A stretch of DNA of 64,000 nucleotides. Origin: Liolophura sinensis (taxonomy: Eukaryota > Mollusca > Polyplacophora > Chitonida > Chitonidae). Under the pieces are notes generated by a model that saw only the letters and a list, made by a program, of their open reading frames with translations, was not told where the DNA came from and searched no databases. A program made the translations under genes and the position numbers. The stretch is taken from contig NC_088300.1 of the NCBI RefSeq assembly GCF_032854445.1, positions 15,319,570 through 15,383,569 on the forward strand, written 5' to 3'. Of the stretch, positions 25,596 to 37,500 are shown piece by piece; the first letter of the stretch is position 1; every line of letters begins with the position of its first letter.

Positions 25596-28500
25596 CTAAC
25601 ACTGGTAGCCATAATAATTCTCCCTCAGATTCTCATCAAAGTCCATTCTCTGAAGAACAGCGTGTTTCTTACTGGAACCCCCCATGAACTGTTTAAGGTT
25701 ACTGGTAGCATTTCTCTGGCATATGTTACTAGCCAGGTCATTCTGTCTGGCATTCAGCTCCTGCAAGTAGGCATAATCCATATGGTAAGATAAATAAACA
25801 AAACTTTACCATTGCTGTAATGTTGAAATATTTGTTTGCATGCTTCAGTTAGACATTAACTGTACTTGCCCCTAAAAGTTTCATTTTCCCACTATTATAT
25901 CATGCCAACAAACAAATTCCTAAGAAAACTTTTAACACCTTTCTACAGTAATCAGAACCATAAGAATCAGGCAAAATGATTAACTTAATCATGGACAAAA
26001 TTTTAGGTAAAATATTACATTACTACACACTTGTATCAAGAGTGTTATTGTTTTCCTGAAAACCAAAATTTACAGGTACAATGAACAAACAAGCTTTCTT
26101 GAGAATTTGCAATGTATGTCCCTAGCCAATTTGAGCTTAATAATTTGAATAATACATGTACCTATGTGAAAGTCCACAACAAAAAATAGTGTATATTTTG
26201 TTTTATTGAAAATGGAATAAACGCCGTCAAACTCGAGCCATTTAGCAATTTAGTTTCCAATCAATACAATGAGCCGTTCTGAAAAATATGGAAACTGATT
26301 CATGACAACAAATGAGACGTAAACCTACATAGTCTTCTCAGTTACCGCTAAGGGGCTAATAACTTTTCATCTCGTCTTTATTGTTCATTTTTAATGACAA
26401 CAACTTGAAATGGTGTAGCCCGTCACGTTCGATGATGCAGATTGTGATATCGATGTTAATGTATTTCAATGCAAAACTGAAATCATGAATTTGGTAATTA
26501 ACGGTAATTAAGATGCTCACAGAGCATCAGCGATGAAACATCCCCCTTGTATTAGTGTGCTTTATATGCATGTAAAACTCCAAGAATTCAGTAATTTATG
26601 GTACTTGGTAAGCATAAACCCAATCAATGATGGAATATCTCCCCCCCTCTCCCCCCATGCTATTGTGCTCTTCATGTGTGCATACCCTGAGCTCAATACA
26701 TGCAGTACTTTTTGAGAAACCATTTCTAACATTTTATTTAACTTTGATTCTTTTACACATTACACTATGTCAGGAATTCAGTAATTTCCGATACTTGATA
26801 TGTACACATCCACTCAACAATGGAATTTTCCTCTTATGCTATTCTGCTTTACATGTGTGCAAACCCTGAGCTCAAAACCTGCCGTACTTTTTAAGATACC
26901 ACCCCTAACATTTTGTTTAACATTGCTTTCTCTATCTTTGGACGCTGTTGTTCAGGGTATGACATAAGCTATGCCTGTACTTTATACAGGCTAGCTAATA
27001 AAGTGAGATTGAACACTATACTGGCAGGGCCGGTCATGGTGTCCGTAACTTACCTTAAATGACACAAAATTTTGTCCATGACTAAGTTTTTTATTTTTCC
27101 TGACTCTGGGAGTTCTATTGATTTCAGAAAGGTGCTTTGAGAGGTGTTTGGAAGATAGGATGATATTCTACTGGGAAAATGTATGTTTTGGCACCAGAAG
27201 TAATATCTCATGACATTTATTTGCATCCAAAAATCTTTTGTGGTTAAATTTTTTGGTCATTTAGGGTATGGGTTATCTTCAGCACAGTGTTTAAGTGAAG
27301 CAGCATTAGTTGGGATTCGCTGACAAGTTGTATATAGAGATTCCATTGAATTTAAATATTACAGAAATAATCCCATTTTTTTTTATAAAAGAGAGAAAAT
27401 ACTTCCGATTTTGTTCAGATTCACAGCCATAAGTGCCCCTACATGTAGACTGTATACCAACCTGTGTATCCCCCAGTTCCTTGAGCTGTTTATCCAGGAC
27501 TTCTGCCTCAGATACAAAAGAGAAATGTTCCTCTTGCTGAGCTGGTGTCTTTGCTCCACGCTTCATCAACCTCTCCACAGAGTGCCTGTATTAACGCATA
27601 CATTTGCTAACCGTTATCTTAAGATTAAATCCAGAACAACCGATTAATACCCAGTTTCCTCCCACCATAATGCTGGCCAGGGTTGTATATGTGAAATATT
27701 CATGAGTATGGTGTAGAACTCCAATCAAATAAACATACCGACTCACGCTACAGCATTTTGTATATGTGTATTTCATATTTAAATCAGACATTCAATTTTG
27801 TCCAGATCTGAAAGGTTATTTAAGTCAGTGGAGGAAACTGTGTTCATGAAAATAAGTATTGCAGAATTAACTAAGCACTGATTGGTTGAACTGAAATATT
27901 TCAATTCAGATTTTATTTTTCACAAATGTTTTTTTAAAATACAAAATCTTAAAAACTTTACAAATAGTCTTTGAAAGTGTTTCTTCACTATAGCAGTTGT
28001 GCAGAGCCCCCATTATCCGTACAGTTTCCAACACGGATTCACAAGTACTTTCATCATATCAGTTCTGAATCACATGAATGAGTGAGGAAATGAATCATCT
28101 CATTACTTAATGCTTTAAGGCTAAAAAGTTCACTTTTTGAAATGAAATCTATGAAATCTAACAACATGCACGTAACTTGAAAGATGTGAAAAATTGAATT
28201 CCTGGTAGTATAAAGTACAGTAGGAAAAAGGAGCTGTATTACTTACAGAAATCCTCTAGCTTCAGCGATGTTGCCTTTATCTGCTATAACAGCTGACCTC
28301 TGCACTGCTCCAAGTCCCAGCACAGCCACATTCACACCCTGAGACAAATCAACTTATTTGTATCGTTTATTGGTGGTTTAAATAGTGAACACTAAATACT
28401 GTATTTCTGGGAAAGGTTCTAGTTGATGAGTAAAGAAAAAGAACCAGAGCCCTGGAGAAACTATACAAACAAGCCCAGCACTGTATTTGAACAAAAGTAC

Positions 28501-31500
28501 AACTTCATGTAGTGACCCAGAGTTTGTGGTCTTCAGACAGAGCCCTTATACACAGCTCACCAATACAGGCCCCTGAAACACATCAACATGTCAAGGCATC
28601 AATCTGCACCTTATCCACGAAAGCCAGTTTGTAGTTTCAGGTAAGTTCAACAATTCCTACTTGCATGTAATGTTGTCTATTCATAAAGACGAGCTCAATA
28701 CTTACCTGTTCACTTTTCTCTCTCTCTTGGTAACTTCCAGGTGTTGTGTCATTACTCTTAAACATCTCATGCCATCCAGCATAGTGTAAGTAATCTGAAC
28801 CTTGAAAACACAGGAGAAAAATAACCATCATGCTGAGCTGAATCCATGACCAGAAATACATGTATATGAGTTCAAGTGCAAAACAGATAAGTTTTCACAT
28901 TTCAAATTTTCATTTTGAATCAAATTAAATTTTGTAGTTTCTCCAGTTTTTATGAATGCAGGCATATGAATGTACATGTACATGTAGGTGTAAAAAGATA
29001 ACTATCACAAAGTTGGGGAAGCAAATACAAATTTATTAAAAATAAATTAAAAATGCCATGAATTCAATTATTCAAACATCTTGAAAAATGTCATGAATGG
29101 TATTTAAATGCCTTTGCACCTGAACTCTTCATATATTTCACCTCTCTTTCCAACATCAGTAACTGTAAAAGCAAATCTGGAAAGTGCTGAATGATGCCTT
29201 ATTGCTGTGGGCAGTCTTCTTGTACAGGTAAAGTCATCCCAATATAGTCAGTGTTTGGTGAAAAAAACTAGGATGATAAATTCAGTATGTTTTGGTCTGC
29301 TAACTTCTATGTTACAAGGGAAAATATTCCCTATATCACCTCAAATGGCTTTAAAGTTCAATTCACTAATTACACTTATTGATTTCAAAAATGATGCCCA
29401 TAACTTTTTTAGTAGTAGTAGTGCTTGTCTTATTCACCACATTTAGCCAAGAATGGCTTGGAGTGATGCTTTTTTTTTTACCTTATATAGCATGATTTTA
29501 CCTGGGATTTGCTTCACTTTTGTTACCTGGAATGGCAATGATCCTTGTTTTTCAAGCCTGTTTCTGTCCTTTGGTCCATATTTGAATGTGAGATCTGTGT
29601 CTTGACAAGCAGTTCCTACTTCTTTGATAATAGTACTGTTTCCCTGAAAGCAACAACCATCTCAGGAAACCACACAGAGACTAATTATTTACACAATATC
29701 TAGATCATCAAGTTAAAATCAATACAAAATCTGATGTAAATATTTTTCTGTAAAGAAGATTAACTGCATATTTATTTATTAAACCTACAAACACTGTATG
29801 TAACATGTACATATACATGCACAAAGTTACAGATACTTCAGAAACCATATTTTGTATGACCACTATTATCAATCAGTACAGTGTTTAATGGAATGAAGAT
29901 TGTCTATCAATAATCTCACCTTTGGACTGTCTTTTTCCTCAAATACCAATGATGGGTGAAGTAACACTCTGACATCAACAGCAGTAGCCACAACAGGATT
30001 CTGAGAGATTTGACGAATCTGCCTAGTCATCTCCAGAGGGGACACAATGTTAATGGTACCTTTTGTAATGACTGTCACCTTGCCCACATACTCAAGGCCT
30101 ACAGGTTCCCCCTCCACAGCCAGCAGTGACACCACTGTCTTGTTCTCAAATGCTACCTTTCCCACCTGTAAATAAAAGAGATAAAAGTCTCTTACAACAC
30201 AGACATCTGTAATCAGGCCAAATAGTTTAACTGTCAGAATAAAATGTTACTGTTACGGTACTGGATTGAACCGCAATTTAATGGCATATTATTTCTGTAG
30301 TAGTAATTGCATTATTTCACCTGAAGATTTGTTTCAAGTCACATATTTTATTTGATTCTGATTCATTCATCCATTTTTTACAGACACTTTAGAGTTTTTT
30401 TTAGTAACAGAAAAACTAAGGTGATTTATGTGCTTCTTAAGGTGCATTTTTACATATCAAACTTAAGGTGAAATACACAGAGCTACAGGTCCTGGTAAGA
30501 TTTAATAGTCAAGTGGATCAAACTGAGCCTTCAGTTGGAAAAAGAGTTTAATATAACTGAACATCCATTCATTTCAGAATTCAATCAATTTCTTACCGTG
30601 AGGCAAGCCTGAAAAAAAAAGATATAACATCAGTGAATGATGTATAATTTCCGTTTGATAAATAGCATACCTGAGCATAGAAGTTGTCTCTGGCACTAGT
30701 GTCACCCCCTACTCCAACATTTGGCGCTCCGTCAGTACACAGAATGATTTCTGAGACGGGAACCTTTGATGTTATACCGATACAGACCGTTAAGGCTGGG
30801 CCTAAAGCAGTACAACCTGAGGTCCTAAGGCTCTCCACTCTGGAGGTTAGGTCACTGGCAACATTAAACAGGAGCAGTTCATTTACGCAGAATTACTCGT
30901 ATACATATATCCAATTATTCATCATAATAATGATAAAACGGAGTAATAATACTAAAAGCAGTTATAATCATTTTCTCCACAATATTGTACAGCCATATAT
31001 GGTGACTCCTAATTACTTACAAAGTTTCAGATTTACATCAATATGACCACCAAGGTTTTCTGTCATAAACTTACGCAGTTATATTCAACCACATGCAACC
31101 AAGTTATAATAGCTTCTGGATAAGCTACTATTTAAGTCTTTTTACACTAAATCCGATATTGAGGGTAACATACATCACACTATAAAACCCAACATTAGGA
31201 CATCACAGAGCTCTGGTGGTCATTGATATCTTTCACCAATGGCAACCAGAGAAACCAATAGATCATACCCAAGAATATTAGAATATAGGCTACTGTAAGA
31301 TATGTACATTTTCATGTAAAAACAATGAAAGTTGGCCTGAAAAGTTCCTGGTATCAGAAAGTGTAGACATGTGCATGTATGTATGTTTGGATTTTTACAT
31401 CGTACTTAACAATTTTTCACTCATATCATGACTAGGAGGTGTGTGCACACCTACTACATGTATGTCTTCTTGTAGTAGGGAATGCCACCACTGAAGCACC

Positions 31501-34500
31501 ACGAAGAGGACACCTGCAGTAACATTATACTCATACCGGGCCAACTAGTCCTGTTTCCTTGCTCTAAACACTCAATGCTGAGCGTGAAGCAAGGCAGCAA
31601 TAATGGTATGACCTGACACAGGCTTGATCTCATGTATCCTGACTCTAACCATCAGGCCACCCAAGCAGCCTCAAGTGTATTATTAACCACACAGGACTAA
31701 ATAATGCACAAGTACTGTAAACAAATAATCCAATTAATGAAGTGAAAAAAAAAAAGACTTCAATCTTTTAATCCTTAGGTCTATTATAATGAAATTGTCA
31801 GTACCATTTTCATACCTTAATGACTGTGAAAGAGGTCTGAGATTCAGTTTCTCATACAAGGCCTTCCCTTCATCCATAAGAGTGTTGTACGGGATTTCTC
31901 CCAGTATTACTTTCTCCTGATACTCTGATGATCCGTCGCCATGAACGTGAACTTCTGAGCCAAAGGTCACCAGTACTACCCTCTTCTTAGGGTTTTCAAC
32001 TTGAAGAGATTCCAGTTGTCTACAATTAAAGTTGAATATTAGGTACTTTTATGATGTCTGCAGGTTGTGAACGGAACACATTCACGATACTGGTAAAATA
32101 TGTATGTCTATGTGAGCATTTGTCAACATTGGCAGGACAGGTGTACATGACACTGAATTAAAGCAGCTTGGACTCAATCAAGGAGAATTTAGTTATTTAC
32201 CTGGTGACAGCTTCCTTGATGCATTCCAGTCTGGTTTTAGTCCAATCTTTGTCTGCATCTGGAGAGAAGCCATCTCTCATTTTCCTCCACATTGCTGCAA
32301 ATTTAAGTCCAATTGCATAAGGTATGGGTATGGGTATATCATGCAGCAATGCCAACATAAAGAGGGTAGAACAGAGAGACAAACACTAGAATAATAGTTG
32401 CAGCAAACAGACACACAGTAATGCAAATACACAGACAAGCATAACGTTACAGATACACAAATAGTGCTACAGACAGTATACTATTAAACAAGAACACTTT
32501 CTTGTACATACTTTTAAATAATGAACACCTTCAATTATTGCAGGTGATGTTTCTATGTAGCTTAGAAGAAATATTGTTTTCAAACCAATATAGATGAACA
32601 AACTTGCGAACAGAAAGACAGACAGACTACTACACAAAGTAGTGCAGACACACAGGCATTTGAACAGATGCAGAGAGCAGAGAAAGAGTTGGACAGCACT
32701 GCGGTGAGCCATGTTCAAGGACAGTTTTTACATTAAAATGTGTAATATTGCCCTATTTTGTAGTCTTGGATGTCTGTTCAAACAATAACACAACACATAA
32801 ATATACATGTAGTCCTCTTTTTTTAGTGCACCAAATAATTTGACTGTTACATGTACCTTGAAATTTGGGGATTTGTGCATTTGTGTCCATCGAGCCACTG
32901 ATGTCTATACAGAACACCACAATGCCGTCCGAGGACTGGAGGTCCTTAATGGTATTTTCTACTGGGGCAGGGGACAACATGAAGTCAAAGGAGGGGCCTT
33001 CTGGGATTTCTCCTTCTGTCAGACTCAGATCTTTATTGTGGTGATTGCAAAAGTCACTGCATAAAAAAAAAGAAAAAAAATGAATCATATAGAGTTCACG
33101 CCCCGGGATCACGAAGCAATCTTAGACTTAAGTCAAAATTTTAAATCACTTTAAAATAGTTATTTCTTATGCAACAAGGTCAAAATATTTCTTGACAGCA
33201 TAAATATGAGTACAGTTATTGCACAACAAATTGCAGCTAAAAGAGTAGAAAGGAACATACCAAAATTTAATAACTGAAATTTTTCCATAAGCTTAACATC
33301 GCTGGCTTCGTGATTCCAAGGCCCTTAATCCCCCAATCATCTTACCTTATGGTGCTATATTCTAGGCAATGTTTACGCAAGAAAAGTTCTGTGTAATTAT
33401 GGTGCTATATGCTAGGTCACAAGTTCGATAACTTTGATATAATCGGTCGCGAACAGTATATCCTATTTATCCCATAATATATTTTGAATGGTTTCAGTTT
33501 GTTAATAGTGTAGATATCTTCTGTTTGTTTTGAAAAGTATATGAGATGCGTACTGATTTCGATATATGTGAAACGGCTGAAACACAACTGCACATTTCAC
33601 TTAAGATAGTTCTAGAAAACATGGGGGAAATCTGTGATTTCTGTGATCAGAAAACATGTCACAGTCCATTAGTTTACGATACGATGACAGGCTTTTTTCA
33701 AACATGTCAGCATTTGTAACAGCTCATTTATCGTAACATTTCCCTCCAAAATTGTGACCTAAATCTAGCTCAGGGGTCTATGTCAACTGACTTCGCTCGA
33801 TGACTCTCAGCGTGCGAGGAGCGGTGATTTCGAAAATCATACTAAACAAAATAATCATTTAGGCTTTTAATGCGAACACTTCACCTCAAAACATATTTGC
33901 TGGTCTTGCTAACCATCTTGGAACTTGGAGAATGCAACAAAACAATGTCTACGATGTTTCAAAGAGCTTGACTTTGGTTTTGTTTTGGACTTTCTGTGTG
34001 ATGGTACATGCGATGTTGAATCTAACAGTCACACTGGGACCAATTATTGTGTTCGATGTGGCAAACAGAATGGTCCAGATCAAAGAATAATCTTGAGGTA
34101 CATCAGTTGCAGACTAGTGCACACACAAACACAAGACAGCTCTTTGGTGATCTACAAAGTAGTAAGGTAAGTTTGCTGGTGTTTAATTTTGTGAAAATCT
34201 GATACCGAGGCATGCTGCTGTCGTTGACGGTTGAACTCGTGTTTGCGAGTATCTTGTTTTAGGCGTACAGTGTCAAGAGCTTCATTTCCTTTCACCAACT
34301 TTTTCTATTTTTTACATTTCATGAACATAAATTTTTATGCCTATTCAGTTTTCAAAAAAGTGAACCGTTTGGTACCAAGAAACTGGGGGAAACTGGTGTC
34401 ACGGTGTAGTAAGTGATTGCACAAGTCTGCCTTTTTATTTTTTCACGGTAACAAACAATAGAAGCAGTCGTGTATGCAGTGGTACTTTTTCATTGGATAA

Positions 34501-37500
34501 ACTTGTCAATGAAAGTTCAGGAGACCAATCAAAGCTGTGGTTTATTTATATAATGCATGGTTTATTTATATAACGCATGGAATATTAAAAATTTATTTCA
34601 CTGTTGTTATATCACTTACATGAGCAAACTATGGGATAAATGTATTTCTCCCTATCAATCAGGAAAGCAGTAATTATTATGAACAGGCTAAAACATATAT
34701 ACCCTTCTAACGAAAACTTTGCAGGTAACCTAAATATATGCGGATGATAAACACATGTAGGCCTATGCCAATGTTTTTCTTACCTGTACATTTTATCCTC
34801 ACCTACACAAAGTCCTAATTAGGTATATGCCAGTTCTTCTAATTAATATAATTATTATATAACTTTTTCCGTAAAACTGCTGACACACAAACAGACAAAT
34901 AAATGCTGGCAGAAATGTAACCTCTTGGCAGAGGAAAAAAGGCTAAATCATAGACTACATGGCCCAGTTGTTCAAAACTGTCTTAAGGCTTAATACCAGA
35001 TTTAACTTTTAGCCAGGTCTTCAGTTTTGACCCCAAAATAATTGTGTAACAGTATATTAAATATGAACTTAATCTGTTCCTGTTCCATTTGATGTCTGTG
35101 CAGCTGTATTGGTTGCTGGGTTTTGTTAAAATTGTAAATATAAAATATGATTTAATATTGATAGTAACTAATACACTTTTGAACAGGCAGTCCCGTACAT
35201 GAAGATAATTCTCAGCTGGTGTTTAGGCTGACACTGTATGGTGACCATACTACACTTACCAGACCCACAGGGTTTTCCCTCCAACCCTGCTGAAATTCTC
35301 CCTGTTGTGGCTGGCCTGCCTGGTCAGAACTGCAGGACATTTCTCACAGTACACTGGATCACCAGTCACCAGCTGAGGGCTTTGGGACAACTTCCCCAAG
35401 GATACCATGATAAAGTTGGTGTCTGCTTTAGGCACCTTCTCTTGCCTTACTGACTGCAGTCTGTGCTTTTTTGAGCTGGCTTTTACAGATGTGGCCTTTC
35501 GTTTTTTAAAGCTTAGACGCTTTTTTAAACTATTGAAAAACCCATCTTTCTTTCCTTTTGTTTATGAGAGAAAAAGAAAGGAATTTGTAATGTTATCAAA
35601 ATAATTAAATAAATGTCATGTATCTCTATAAATCTGTAAAACACATGCATTGGCCAAAATATTGCACTGCTTTTTTTGTTATTAAATACAGATTGATGTA
35701 TACCTACTGCATTAAGTTTTTTTTATTAATTATGATCATTTAATAGCTTTAAAGAGAAAAGATGAAAATAATTTTCGCAATAAACATTTTTTATTGTAAA
35801 ATCACCTGGTCGGTGAGATGATGATGATGTTGATGATGAAAGTGAAGATCCTGATGCCACTGGCTGTAATCCAGAGACAGTTATCATTTTTCGATATGAG
35901 TCTTCAATGGTAGGGTCATAGGATTGCACAAAGGTGTCCTGAACAAAGCGAATGGTAATGGCAGACTTGCCCACTCCTCCTGTTCCCAATACCACAATCT
36001 AAATTGTAAACATAGATAATGTGATATATATGTGAATGGCTTGGTCTTGTAAAACAGAGATCCAATTGATTAAGATGGCATCCATTGGAAGCCTGACTGA
36101 AAACAAAAGTACAATGCAGATAGTTCATGTAAATGTATACGTCATACACTATGTATAATACATATTATTTACAGCATTTTGCTAAAAATATCCAAAATGA
36201 TGATTTGTTTTCTGAGCCTTATAATAATGCACAAGTGCATGATTAAAGTAAAAGTTAAATAAGTTTTTATAATTGGATCAGCTGCATTATTATATAAAAA
36301 TGATAAATTTTCTCATTTTTGTGCATGATGCTATGTAGGATTTCATAGTATTTTTCTTAGCAGCAGAAATAATCAATGACTAACTATGTTATTAAGTATG
36401 TGTAATAATCATCTTTTAAAATTTGCTTCATAAATACATATTGAAGTCAAATTTGTACCTGAGCTTTATTTACCTTATATGACACTCCATTTCTTGGAAT
36501 CTTTCTTACAAGAGCTACAAATGCCTCCTGTATGTTGTACCCACTCTTGGCCGATGTCTCTATTACCTCAACACCCAAGGCTTTGGCTGCTTTCTCACCC
36601 TCTTGTCTGGTAATTTCTCTCTTATCTTCTAAATCTGTCTTGTTGGCGCATAAAATCTATGATAAAAAATATGTACTTACCTATTGTAAAACATGCAAGG
36701 CTTAAACTGTATGGTCAAAATCAATAGACTGTCGAGTGCTGTTATTAAAATATGAAAATTACAAACTTGATGTGCATTTGCCAGATGGAAAAGAGTCTCT
36801 TACTTGTACACAAAATTGGAAGTACATTTACATTTATACTGAGAGGATGTTCCCCAACACACCTTTCTGATAGACACTAACTTCATTGGAATGTACATGA
36901 ATACAAAAAGTGCTGATCTACATCTACCATACAGGTGTCTCGGGGCAAAACCAGGCTTCGTATTAATTTAAACTGAATTAGTTTTTCAGTTTGGCACATC
37001 AGTTATATTTTTGTCAAACCATGTACAAGGCAAAATTTCACACTAAGGTTAGTTTCATTTTAAGTTTATTCTTTTATACCTCAGCAACAAGTTTAAGATA
37101 TTTTTTTTTTATTTGTTTTCTTTTTATATAAAAAGGGTTTTCTAGAGGTGAAAATGCCATTTAAAGCAATCTTTTATGTATTAAAGAGTGACAACTGAAG
37201 CTTACTTTGAATTTTTTTGTTAAGGACACCTGCAATATAATTTTGATTTATTCTGAACTATGGATTGTGCACTTACAGCTGGCACAGTTTCTTCATCACG
37301 CACAGCCTTTGTCCATTCACAGATTGTCATAGCCTCATGGAGAGAGCTAGAGTTGGTGATGTCATACACGATCAAGAAGCCGTCCCCTGCCATGGTGTAC
37401 TGCTCCCTGAAGGCAGAGTACTCCTCCTGACCTGCCGTGTCACAGATGTCCAGCATACATGTCTGACAGAAAAAACACACACACACACACATACATGGTG

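Noticed and set aside
33913..34165. Plus-strand frame with CLRC...CVRCG ending at a GTAAGT donor, inside a cpRas intron
   Set aside because: No in-frame ATG, no clear acceptor and no downstream partner exon. The paired cysteines are suggestive but not enough for a nested gene.
35238..35604. Plus-strand open frames
   Set aside because: They are antisense to the cpRas zinc-finger exon, whose minus-strand reading is in phase with its neighbours.
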